The translations under genes were made by a program, and so were the position numbers. From Atopobium sp. oral taxon 416 (GTDB lineage Bacteria > Actinomycetota > Coriobacteriia > Coriobacteriales > Atopobiaceae), in the NCBI RefSeq assembly GCF_018128285.1, contig NZ_CP072380.1, positions 2,790,001 to 2,854,000 on the forward strand: 64,000 nt of DNA. Direction: 5' to 3'. Under the pieces are notes generated by a model, which did no database searches, was not told the origin of the DNA, and saw only the letters and a program-made list of their open reading frames with translations. Positions 51,037-59,447 of this stretch are shown here, in pieces; positions within the stretch are counted from its first letter, which is position 1, and the number at the start of each line of letters is the position of its first letter.

Positions 51037-52242
51037 ATGACACAGGTGTATTCGGAGATCGGCCGCCTCAGAAAGGTGATGCTCCACAGGCCCGGGCGCG
51101 AGTTCTGCCAGGTCCTTCCCTCGCAGCTCCAGGGCATGCTCTTCGAAGATACACCATATCTGGCCGGAGCCCAGAGGGAGCATGACACCTTTGCCAAGAT
51201 CCTAACAGATGCCGGCGTCGAGGTCCTCTACCTCACCGATCTCATGAAGTCCGCTTTCAAATCGCCGAAGGTCCGCTACGAATTCGTCTCGGAGTTCCTC
51301 GAGGCCTCCCACATCATGTCTCCGGCACTCTTGGAGAGGCTCGAGGACCTCTACCTGCGCATGTCGGTAGACGAGCTCGTCGAGACTGTGCTCTGCGGCA
51401 TCAGGAGCGACGATCCGCGCCTGGCCGATGTGACCTCGTTCGGCAACCTCGGCACCCGAGAGGCGGTCTTTGCCGTCTGCCCACTCCCGAACATCTACTT
51501 CATGCGCGACAACTCGATCTCGCTTGGCCACGATGTGATCTACTCCCATATGGAGAAGCATGTCCGCAAACGTGAGGCGATTGTGCTCCGCTATGTACGC
51601 CAGCATGCGAAGGCCTTCCAAGGAGAGCAGGAGGAAGACCTCTACGACCTTTCGTTTCCTCAGCGCATCGAAGGCGGTGACGTGCTCGTCCTTTCCAACC
51701 ATTCTGTTATCATCGGCTGCTCAGAGCGCACGAGCCCCGTCTCGATCGAATACATCGCCCACAGCCTCTTCGAGCGTGGTTACACCGAGGTCTATGCTTT
51801 CGATATCGGCATGCACCGCTCCTCGATGCATCTCGACATCTCGCTCTCGATGGTCGACGTAGATACATTCCTCTACAATCCCCTGATCGATGGCACAACG
51901 GACATCTACCGTCTTTTCCCGTCACCTGCAGGCGTCGGCTATGACTACGTCGGCAAGGACTGGCACCGAGCTCTTGCCCAGGCGACAGGAAACCCCGATG
52001 TGCGTCTCATCCCCTGCGGCGGCGACAACCCCGTGGATACGGAATGGGAGCTCTGGAACCTCGGCGCCAATGTCCTGGCGATAGCTCCGGGCGAGGTCGT
52101 AGGCTACGAGCGTACGCCGATCACACTCGACCTCCTCGACAAGGCAGGCATCACGGTCCATACCTTCCCGTCAGGCGAACTCTCGCGTGGGCGTGGCGGC
52201 GCGCATTGCATGAGCATGCCACTCGTACGTGACCTTCTGTAA
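51037..52242 (+). CDS. arcA: Arginine deiminase
   Basis: Hydrolyses arginine to citrulline and ammonia, the first step of the arginine deiminase ATP-yielding pathway. The 401-residue protein has VYSEIGRLRKVMLHRPG at the N terminus, the substrate-binding PNIYFMRDNSIS, IEGGDVLVL, the catalytic HLDISLSMVD, and the C-terminal catalytic-cysteine motif GRGGAHCMSMPLVRD. The ATG at 51037 follows GAGGCTC. It appears complete. The usual partners arcB, arcC and arcD are absent; IS fragments begin right after the stop. Confidence 0.93.
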   Translation: MTQVYSEIGRLRKVMLHRPGREFCQVLPSQLQGMLFEDTPYLAGAQREHDTFAKILTDAGVEVLYLTDLMKSAFKSPKVRYEFVSEFLEASHIMSPALLERLEDLYLRMSVDELVETVLCGIRSDDPRLADVTSFGNLGTREAVFAVCPLPNIYFMRDNSISLGHDVIYSHMEKHVRKREAIVLRYVRQHAKAFQGEQEEDLYDLSFPQRIEGGDVLVLSNHSVIIGCSERTSPVSIEYIAHSLFERGYTEVYAFDIGMHRSSMHLDISLSMVDVDTFLYNPLIDGTTDIYRLFPSPAGVGYDYVGKDWHRALAQATGNPDVRLIPCGGDNPVDTEWELWNLGANVLAIAPGEVVGYERTPITLDLLDKAGITVHTFPSGELSRGRGGAHCMSMPLVRDLL

Positions 52243-52254
52243 ACAAGATATACG

Positions 52255-52335
52255 CAAGAAGAATCTGGACGCCCTAATAGAGGCCGAGCGCCTTCTGGTG
52301 CTTGCAGGCGTTCCAGAAGATTGCATACGCCTCGG
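52255..52335 (-). mobile_element. Short IS3-family end fragment
   Basis: Matches, with gaps, the region 54700-54810 of the intact IS3 element: CTGGACGCCCTAATAGAG, then CGAGCGCCTTCTGG and GTTCCAGAAGATT. It is the OrfB end of a copy otherwise lost, directly after arcA. The following 52336-52444 shows nothing recognisable. Confidence 0.6.
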
Positions 52336-52448
52336 AGCCGGCCCCGGACGCCATCGGACGCGTCCCGACCGCACCACCAGAAAGGGGCTCGCCCGTAAGG
52401 TGCCCGGAGAGCCCTCACTTGGAACCCTGGACATTTTCCCGGATCCAG

Positions 52449-52661
52449 GGAAACGATGATTAATTCGGCTCGATGAGGTCGCTAGAGCCACACGCTGTAT
52501 GCCGCCGGCTCAAAATGTCTCGAACCACGCAGTGCCCATATCCACATAAATGCCTATCTGCCTGCGGATATATTATAATTACAGCTACGTATTCCAGCAT
52601 ATCCAAAAGGCAGATATGGACAGCCAGATGAGCTTCGGGGACCTTAAATTCCAGGGTCAAA
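52449..52661. mobile_element. IS5-family end fragment E
   Basis: Starts GGAAACGATGATTAATTCGG preceded by CCAG and follows the same sequence as the start of copy B (32011-32206), including GTATGCCGCCGGCT and the pair of AGCTACGTATTCCAGC-type segments. It breaks off near 52661. Only about 210 bp remain, without transposase text. Confidence 0.7.
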
Positions 52662-52765
52662 GTGTGTTTAGTCAAGCCTGAGTTTGGGTCCTAGGCAGAT
52701 TCTCCTTTCGGGTCTCATCACGAAATATTTTCGGGTTCCGTCACGGGCGCGCCGCATCTCTTTCT

Positions 52766-53483
52766 ACCTGCCGGACTTGCCGAGCATGAGGCTCTGCTTA
52801 AGCCTGTGGCTGGGCCCGCCGAACTCCACGAGCCTGCCCGTGGTGGACCACCCTGTCGACGATGGCTGCGGCGAGCTTGTCGTCGGCGAACACTGTGTTC
52901 CAGCGGCTGAATTCGACGTTGGTGGTGAAGATCACGCTTCTCCTCTCGTAGCTTTCCGATATGACCTGGAAGAGCAGCCTTGCTCCATCGACGTCGAACG
53001 GGACGTATCCGAACTCGTCGAGTATGAGCAGGCGCGCCTTTAAGATGTCGGCGAAGACCCTGTCGAGCGTGCCCTCGCGCTTGGCGCGGCCGAGCTCGCA
53101 GACGAGCTGGGCCACGGCCATCATGGTGACCGCCGTGGCCATGTGGGTCTTGCCCCTGCCCGTCTGCCCGTAAGAGGACAAGGTCTTGCGCCGCGCCGAC
53201 GAAGCCGAGTAAGAGCATGTCCTTTCTGCCCCAGCTGTCAAAGAAGGAGACGTTCGTCCAGTCGAAGCCATCTGCTGACTTCGGCACGGGGAAGCGGGCC
53301 TGCCTGAGCAGGCGCTGCCTGTGGGCGAGCTCGCCCTCCAGCATCGACGTGCAGGCCGATAGCTGCCCCGGCGTGGCCGTGGTAAGGAAGGTATCTATCG
53401 TGTCGCACGATATGAAGAGGGAGCGCGCCGCCTCCCTGAAGGCAAAATGCGCTGCCCCGCGCTCAGAGCTCGACTGCGGCATC
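52766..53483 (-). pseudogene. istB: IstB (IS21 helper ATPase), frameshifted
   Basis: Text includes REAARSLFISCDTIDTFL, a frame change in the Walker A region (AQDLVL to TGRGKTHMATAV near 53175), Walker B LLILDEFGYVPFD, VIFTTNVEFSRWNTVFADD, and after another shift GGPSHRLKQSLMLGKSGR to the stop at 52766. The order istA then istB, with overlap at 53463-53483, is the usual IS21 layout. At least two frameshifts make it inactive. Confidence 0.8.
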
Positions 53484-54680
53484 TGCAGCGCCTCCCTTCT
53501 GGATGCCCTGGGCCACGTCGTACATGCCGAGGTCGGGAGCATCCTTCCCGTAGTCGATCCTCGCATCGCCCGATGTGGCGCTCTCCGCGCACAGCGACAC
53601 CGATGCCTGGCTGTGGCCTCCTGTCGCCCCGAGCGCGTACTGCATGCCCTCGACGGCAGCCTTCCAGCCATGCTCTGCGCTCTCGTCCCTCAGCATCCTC
53701 AGCGATTCGGGGAGCGACTCCTTCGGCTTAGCGTTGAGGAAGCTGTCGAGCTCCTCGGGAAGCGACTTCCTCACGACGCAGTCCCTCCAGCCGCCCGGCC
53801 TTATGCACAGCAGACGCAGCTGCGCCACAGGATTCGCGCTGTCCGTCGGGACCTGCCCCCATTCCCTCTCGTAGCTGGCGATCTTATCTCCCGTCTTCGG
53901 ATCGAAGATCTCCACACGGAAGGCGCCGAAGAAGACCGCCACCTCCTTTCCCGCCCAGGCGGGGCCTGCGCAGTAGCGCTGTATGCCGCCGAGCGTGAAC
54001 GTGTCCTGCTTGCTGCACTTCCTCGTCTCCCACCTCCTGCAGGAGAACCTCTGCGGCGCGAGCGCCGAGAGGGCCGCCTTGTCCTTTCCGAGCAGGTCGA
54101 GCTGCGGTGTGCCCTTCTTCCAGTGGGGCTTGCCCTACGAGAGGGCGAGGCTCTGCTCGAGAAGCCTGCTGTTGAAGGGCTCCACGTCGCCCACGGCCGG
54201 CATGGGCACGAACATGTTCCGGCAATGGGTGCCTACCTTGTTCTCCACATTGCCCTTCTCGTTGCCTAAATAGGGGTTCGTGAAGGAACACGAGAGGCCG
54301 TAGTGGGCGCAAAATAGGCGGAAGAGCTCGCTTCAGGCGGATCTCGTCGCCGACCATCCTTCCTATGCCGAGCGCGTTGTCGAAGACCGCGCGCTTGGGC
54401 AGGTCGCCTATGAACTCGAACACATCGGCAAGCCCCTCGCACACGCACTCGGCCGTCTCGCCCCACAACACCTGCGTCAGGCTCACGTTGGAGTGGGGGG
54501 AAGCTCACGGTGAGGTACTTCCCCCTTTAGACGTTACACCCCTCACCGTGAAATCGGCCTTACCGAAGTCGACCTGGCACTTACCGGGTAGCCATTCGAG
54601 GGCAAAGAAGCCGGCAAGGCCCCTCGCGTCCCTGTCGGGTGCCATCTCATAGCGCTTCTCCTTCACGTAGCGCTGCACGG
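53463..54680 (-). pseudogene. istA: IstA (IS21 transposase) remnant, truncated by IS3
   Basis: From the right: RRYVKEKRYEMAPDRDARGL, LPGKCQVDFGKADF (first catalytic Asp), QVLWGETAECVCEGLADVFE, FDNALGIGRMVGDEIRLK (second Asp region), and after further frame changes the C-terminal VEIFDPKTGDKIASYEREWG and LPEELDSFLNAKPKESL to the stop at 53463. Several frameshifts are present. The N-terminal HTH part is missing because the intact IS3 element begins at 54681. Confidence 0.8.
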
Positions 54681-54723
54681 TGAACTGCGCCCCAAATCCT
54701 GGACGCCCTAATAGAGACTGAGC

Positions 54724-55636
54724 CTAGACGGCCTGGTTCCGGAATTCCTCCGGGGTCAGGCCGCCGAGCGCCTTCTGGCGCCTGCGGGTGTTCCAGAAGA
54801 TTATATATGCCTCGAGGTCTGCCTTGAACGCCTCGAACGTGTCCCAGTCATTCCCGCGGAAGAACTCGTCCTTCATATGGCCGAAGAGACCCTCGGTGCA
54901 GGCATTGTCGAGGCAGTTGCCCTTCCTGGACATGCTCTGCACGATCCCTGCCCCCTCGAGCTTGGAACAATAGGCCTCATGTTGGTACTGCCATCCCATG
55001 TCGCTGTGGAGCAGCGGATGCTTCCATGCGGGGAGCTTCTCTATGAGCATGCAGAGCATGTCCGTCTGCTGCGCCATGTCGGGGTGCTCCGATATGGACC
55101 ATGCGACGATCTCCCTGCTCGAGAAGTCGTAGAGCGGCGCGAGGTATGCCTTGCCGAACGAGCACCTGAATTCCGTCACGTCTGTCCCCATCTTCTCCCA
55201 TGACCCTTCGGCCGCGAAGTCGCGTCCCAGCAGGTTCTCGAAGGTGCTGCCCACGACCCCCTTGTACGAGTTGTATCTGTGGTAGTCGGTCTCGCGCCTG
55301 ATGCCGCAGGATATCCCCATCTCGTGCATGATCTTGAGCACCGTCTTGTCGGCTATGCGCGCTCCGTCCTCGCTGCGCAGGCACATGGCTATCTCCCTGT
55401 GGCCGCATCCGTTGGGGCAGCGCGAGAATATCTCCGTCACGCGCTTCCAGAGCTTTGGCCTGGTGGGTCTGGCGGGATGGGAGAGCGCATAGTGGTACGT
55501 CGACCTCGCGAGGCTCGCTGCCGCCAGCAGGTCGTCGAGCCTGTAGCCCTCCTGCGCGAGCGCATGCACGGTCTCTGCCTTCGCCCTGGTCAGATCCTTC
55601 CCCTTCCGGCCAAGGACCGCAGTTTTTTTAGGTACG
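54724..55636 (-). CDS. IS3-family transposase OrfB (made as OrfAB by -1 frameshift)
   Basis: DDE transposase catalytic part. Visible motifs: the HTH_21-like region HREIAMCLRSEDGARIADKT, the first Asp in GTDVTEFRCSFGKAYLAPLY, the second in PLLHSDMGWQYQHEAY, the Glu in GLFGHMKDEFF, and the C-terminal YIIFWNTRRRQKALGGLTPEEF. A run of seven A on the coding strand (55629-55623, reading CTAAAAAAACTG) lies where OrfA and OrfB overlap and is the likely -1 slippage site. No internal break is seen. Confidence 0.9.
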
Positions 55637-56087
55637 CCACCTCGGCCTCGAGCTGCTGAACCCTGCGCTCGAGCTGCTGCTCGCGCGTGAGCGGCCTCGC
55701 TGCGGCCCCCGATCCCTTCGGGCGTCCCTTGGGCTTCGGCCTCAGCGCCTCGGCGCCGCCCTTGCGGTATGCCCTGCACCACCTGTCAAGCGGGGCCAGC
55801 GACATGATGCCATACCTAGCCATCGCATCGCCCTTGGACATGCCATCCTCGACGACGGCCTTCGCGGCCACGACCTTCTGTCCGTATGTATACCTTGCCG
55901 GCTTCCCGTCCATCGACAGCAGCGCCTCGCTTCCGAACGCCTTCCATATCTGCTGCCATTTTCTCACGGTGCTGCGCGGCATGGAGAGCTCCTTCGCCAC
56001 GCTCTTGTATCCACGTCCTTTCCCGAAGAGCTCTGCCGCCTTCTTCCTTGCCTCGATGTCGTGCTTGACCCTCAGATCGGTATGCAT
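55590..56087 (-). CDS. IS3-family transposase OrfA
   Basis: A 165-residue DNA-binding protein from the ATG 56087 (GGGAGG upstream). It has two helix-turn-helix units (YKSVAKELSMPRSTVRKWQQ and MSKGDAMARYGIMSLAPLDR), a basic linker, and a leucine-zipper end (EQQLERRVQQLEAEVAYLKK) that runs into the A7 slippery site. The frame-0 product ends shortly after at 55590. Confidence 0.9.
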   Translation of the reverse strand: MHTDLRVKHDIEARKKAAELFGKGRGYKSVAKELSMPRSTVRKWQQIWKAFGSEALLSMDGKPARYTYGQKVVAAKAVVEDGMSKGDAMARYGIMSLAPLDRWCRAYRKGGAEALRPKPKGRPKGSGAAARPLTREQQLERRVQQLEAEVAYLKKLRSLAGRGRI

Positions 56088-56136
56088 GAATATGCCTCCC
56101 ATTTCCTATGTCCAGGAAATGGGAGGCAGTTCAAAC

Positions 56137-56560
56137 TGATCTGGACCCTGTATTCCGCACACCGAAAACGGAATCGCGAGATAGTTCGATTCCGCTCGAC
56201 GGCGGGCCATGGATAGAACTGGATTTCGTATATGATCGATGAGAAGTTCACGAAGGAAGAGCGTATGAGGCGCTTACACAAAGGCGAGAGGTCAGGAGAG
56301 ATATTTGCCCGGGCGGGGCTCCCCGCCTCCCTCATCTTCGCGGGCAGTCACTTCACTCGGGGCGTATCCGAGGAACACATGGTGCCGGAGGGAAGAAGAC
56401 TACAGGACAGCTGTTGGGAGCCCATTCTGTCATCCTCTGCCACGAAGGTCAAGAGTGGCGGGATGCCCGGTAGGACAACCCTCACGTCCTCCTGTATCCC
56501 GCCGAAGGGGCGGAAGGTGGAGATTGAGGAAGACCTCGAGCGTCGTGAGCGCAAATAGAG
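56137..56560 (+). pseudogene. Left-end fragment 3 of the IS-associated HTH element plus unassigned ORF
   Basis: Begins TGATCTGGACCCTGTATTCC as at 46122. The ORF at 56235 starts MIDEKFTKEERMRRLHKGER and continues SGEIFARAGLPASLIF, joining the first few codons to a later part of the same protein by an internal deletion. After about 56345 the frame runs on without recognisable motifs (EEHMVPEGRRLQDS) until 56558. Confidence 0.45.
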
Positions 56561-56595
56561 CAGTGGGCCTGTTTTTTCGTTCGAGAGGAGAAGCC

Positions 56596-57333
56596 TTGAC
56601 TTTGGAGAGAGATACGAGCGTTCCGCTCTATATCCAGATAGCCGACTTTCTAAGGGATAAAATCTCCGCGCATGAGTGGGAGCCGGGTACGAAGATTCCC
56701 ACAGAGTACGAGCTCTGCGAGATGCTCGGTGTTAGCAGAGGATGCGTAAAACGTGGGTTGCGCATGCTCGTCGACGAGGGTCTGCTCGTGCAATATCGCG
56801 GGAGAGGAACCTTCGTAACTGAGAAGAGGATAATTCTCCACCCAACCGGGAACACCCTGCTCTCGTTTGCGGAGTCGCTTAGGTCCCAGGGAATAGACTT
56901 CAGGACCGAAGAGCTTGAATCGGGAATGGTACCTGCTGATGAGTTTCTCGCGAGGGAGCTTTTTATAGAAGAAGGAGCTCCTGTCTTCTTTCTCCGTCGT
57001 GTGAGGTACGTTGGTGACGAGCCCATCATGTATATAGAGAATCGCGTCAGGGCAGATGAGGTTCCCGGAATTGAGAAGGTAGATTTTTCAGTAGAGACAC
57101 TCTTCCAGACAATAGAGAGGCTTGCTGGCAAGAAAATCGGGTTTTCTAACGCCAGGTACTCTGCAGAGATTGCAGGAGAGATTAGGGGGAGGGCGCTCGG
57201 GGTTAGTGCTGACTCCCCAGTTCTGCATCTCGAGCAGCACGTCTTCTACTCGGACGACCAGCCTGCCGAATGGGGAAACGTCTGGCTGCAGGCTTACCGA
57301 TATGTAGTTGGGACAGTGCTCCCTCGTGCATAA
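56596..57333 (+). CDS. GntR/HutC-family regulator with UTRA domain
   Basis: A 245-residue regulator. The N-terminal winged helix shows PLYIQIADFLRDKISAHEWE, TEYELCEMLGVSRGCVKRGL and YRGRGTFVTEK. The UTRA ligand domain follows (PVFFLRRVRYVGDEPIMYIE, LHLEQHVFYSDDQPAEW). The start is taken as TTG at 56596 behind AGAGGAG. Upstream in-frame codons belong to IS debris. It probably controls the adjacent aldolase-PTS-kinase operon, using the sugar phosphate as ligand as is common for this family. Confidence 0.85.
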   Translation: MTLERDTSVPLYIQIADFLRDKISAHEWEPGTKIPTEYELCEMLGVSRGCVKRGLRMLVDEGLLVQYRGRGTFVTEKRIILHPTGNTLLSFAESLRSQGIDFRTEELESGMVPADEFLARELFIEEGAPVFFLRRVRYVGDEPIMYIENRVRADEVPGIEKVDFSVETLFQTIERLAGKKIGFSNARYSAEIAGEIRGRALGVSADSPVLHLEQHVFYSDDQPAEWGNVWLQAYRYVVGTVLPRA

Positions 57334-57657
57334 TACCACTCACCTTGAAATCGCAACCGCTGGTGGCAATACCCGGCGATTCTACCAAGTTTTTCCGACC
57401 CCTAATTGACCTCCTTTGTACACGCAAGGTGGACAACAGGGTCGATAGCACTTGGAAAAAGGATTGAAGTAGAAATCTCGAAGAACTTGTTTTACAAGGT
57501 AAGCGTGTTCTTATCTGTCTCATTATGCAATCAACACGCATTTGTCAATAAGAAATTATGCGAGATTTGTATATCTCCATTAGTCTTGCATAGATTTGTA
57601 TACCTTTGTATAAATGTTCGCGAGTAAGGACATGTATTTATTCCATTTGGAGGGAAA
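57334..57657 (+). promoter_or_regulatory. Control region of the aldolase-PTS operon
   Basis: A 324-bp gap, AT-rich toward the operon. Near 57563-57613 there are three TTTGTATA units (AGATTTGTATATC, AGATTTGTATACC, CTTTGTATAAATG). They could be operator half-sites for the GntR-type regulator or -10-like elements. The ribosome site TTGGAGGG for the aldolase is at 57647. No ORF or terminator is clear. Confidence 0.4.
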
Positions 57658-58527
57658 ATGCCACTCGTGAACATGAAGGAACTCATGAACATAGCCAAGA
57701 AAAATGGCTTGATGCTCCCAGCCTACAACTCGACCGATGTCCAGATGACCCTTGCAATCATGGACTCGTTCCAGCGTGCGGGTATGCCGGGTATCATCCA
57801 GATCGCTCCGACGAATATCAAGCTTACCGGCTACGACTACATTGCCGAGACCACGAAGATGGCAGCAGAGCACTACGTCACACCATTCGTCCTACACCTC
57901 GACCACGGGAAGACGCTCGACGACGTGAGGCAAGCAGTCCAGGTGGGCTTTACGTCGGTCATGATTGATGGGGCTGCGCTTCCATTTGAAGAGAATATTC
58001 GCTTCTCTCGCGAGGCGGTTGACTTTGCCCATTGTTACGATGTCCCTGTCGAGGCTGAGCTCGGTCCAATCAAGGGAAAAGAGGACGATCACGTCAGTGA
58101 GGCCAATTGCCACACCGATCCATCGCAGGTTGCTGAATTTTGCGAGAAGACGGGCTGCGATACGCTTGCCGTCTCGATCGGCAACGTTCACGGGCTTGAA
58201 GAAAAGCCGAAGATTGACCTGAACATTCTTGCAGAGGTCTCCAAGGTGGCGCCCGTTCCCTTAGTGCTGCACGGAGGGTCGGGAATCCCGTTTGAAACTA
58301 TCCGTGCGATGAGGCAGTACGGAATGATGAAGATAAACATCGCGAGCGATTTGAGGCAGGCGTATATACGCGCGGTCGCAAAGCGCTACGAGGCGAACCA
58401 CAACGAGGCAAACCTTGCCTCGGTGCTCATGGACGCAAGACAGGCTGTCTCCGACATGGCCTACAAGCTGACCATGGAGATTAACAAGGACTCACTTATC
58501 GGGCCGCTCGCAACCGAGAAGGGATAG
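57658..58527 (+). CDS. Class II ketose-bisphosphate aldolase (GatY/KbaY/FbaA family)
   Basis: A 289-residue zinc aldolase that would split a ketose phosphate or bisphosphate into dihydroxyacetone phosphate and an aldehyde. Signatures: LPAYNSTDVQMTLAIMD, the zinc histidines in VLHLDHGKTLDDV, EAELGPIKGKED, LAVSIGNVHGLEE and LVLHGGSGIPFE, and a KINIASDLRQAY phosphate loop. It is the first gene of the operon with GatABC-like PTS proteins, suggesting a tagatose- or fructose-bisphosphate-like substrate from a polyol or ketose. The ATG follows TTGGAGGG. Confidence 0.88.
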   Translation: MPLVNMKELMNIAKKNGLMLPAYNSTDVQMTLAIMDSFQRAGMPGIIQIAPTNIKLTGYDYIAETTKMAAEHYVTPFVLHLDHGKTLDDVRQAVQVGFTSVMIDGAALPFEENIRFSREAVDFAHCYDVPVEAELGPIKGKEDDHVSEANCHTDPSQVAEFCEKTGCDTLAVSIGNVHGLEEKPKIDLNILAEVSKVAPVPLVLHGGSGIPFETIRAMRQYGMMKINIASDLRQAYIRAVAKRYEANHNEANLASVLMDARQAVSDMAYKLTMEINKDSLIGPLATEKG

Positions 58528-58570
58528 AGTCGGCATCATCGGCAACCGGACGAATGAGAGGAGAAAAAAC

Positions 58571-59041
58571 TTGAAGGTCTCTATTAATGCTGAAGCGGTC
58601 AAGTGTAACCTGGACGTTTCAACGCAGGATGAGCTCGTGAGAAGCCTCTCCGACTCGCTTGTTCGGACAGGTTTTGTCAAAGCAGATTACCCGGACCATG
58701 TGCTCTCCAGGGAGGAGAAGTACCCGACAGGCCTTCCATTCGATGGGTTTGGGATTGCAATCCCGCATACCAATCCTGAGTATGTACATAAGCCCACCAT
58801 TGCGGTTGCCACTCTTGCCAAGCCCCTAGTGTTTAGGGTGATGGGAAGTCCGAACGAGACAGTCGACGTCTCGCTAGTCTTCATGCTTGCGTTGGATGAT
58901 GGGCACACACACCTCGAATTCCTTCAGAAGGTAATCAAGCTCGCCCAAGAGAGGGAGAAGGTCCAGCAGCTTTTCTCCGCCCCCAATGACGAGGAACTAT
59001 TTCATTTAGTTAGTGCCTATTTATCCGAGGGAGCGCTCTAG
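58571..59041 (+). CDS. PTS galactitol-type IIA component
   Basis: A 156-residue cytoplasmic phosphocarrier of the fructose/mannitol IIA fold. The phospho-histidine site is FGIAIPHTNPEYVHKPTIA. VDVSLVFMLALDDGHTHLEF and the end KVQQLFSAPNDEELF are typical of GatA. The start is TTG at 58571 behind AGAGGAG. It is 43 bp after the aldolase and precedes the IIB gene. Confidence 0.9.
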   Translation: MKVSINAEAVKCNLDVSTQDELVRSLSDSLVRTGFVKADYPDHVLSREEKYPTGLPFDGFGIAIPHTNPEYVHKPTIAVATLAKPLVFRVMGSPNETVDVSLVFMLALDDGHTHLEFLQKVIKLAQEREKVQQLFSAPNDEELFHLVSAYLSEGAL

Positions 59042-59102
59042 ACAATAAGATGCGAAAAGGGAAGGAACTCTCAAATGCAACAACTAAAAGATAGGAGAGG
59101 AA

Positions 59103-59390
59103 ATGTCGAAGAAGAAGAGGATTTTGTTCGTCTGTGCAACGGGGATAGCGACGTCAACTGTAGTCGAGGAGAAGGTCTGTAATTACCTTCGGAGCCAAGG
59201 AATCGACTTCGAAGCTGATCAACGCAATGTCGGGAGTGTCCCGAGCATCGGGAACGACTTTGATCTTATCGTCGCGACGACGCAGATTCCTTATGAGGTC
59301 AACGCCCCGGTCATTAGCGGGTTGTCGATTCTGACTGGGCTTGGGGCGGACGAGACCCTTCAGAAGATTAAGGACATCCTAGCGAAGTAG
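59103..59390 (+). CDS. PTS galactitol-type IIB component
   Basis: A 95-residue phosphocarrier with the cysteine P-loop ILFVCATGIATSTVVEEKV characteristic of GatB, then FDLIVATTQIPYEVNAPVI and SGLSILTGLGADE. It receives phosphate from IIA and passes it to the incoming sugar held by IIC. The ATG has AGGAGAGG upstream. Confidence 0.92.
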   Translation: MSKKKRILFVCATGIATSTVVEEKVCNYLRSQGIDFEADQRNVGSVPSIGNDFDLIVATTQIPYEVNAPVISGLSILTGLGADETLQKIKDILAK

Positions 59391-59447
59391 AGGCTCTTAA
59401 CCAGGCTCAAAGTTAGCTTAAGTTCGAAAGATAGGAGAGAATAGGCA

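Larger units (their letters stand above)
54681..56133 (-). mobile_element. Apparently intact IS3-family element (IS150-like)
   Basis: 1453 bp with terminal inverted repeats TGAACTGCGCCCCAAATCCT (54681) and the complement of TGAACTGCCTCCCATTTCCT (ending 56133). It encodes OrfA and OrfB joined by a -1 frameshift site. No target duplication is visible: the left flank is istA, the right flank is another IS end, so a deletion or composite event is likely. Confidence 0.85.

Noticed and set aside
54681-56133. Composite transposon formed by IS3 and the neighbouring IS21
   Set aside because: No paired flanking copies enclose a cargo; istA is simply truncated at the IS3 end.
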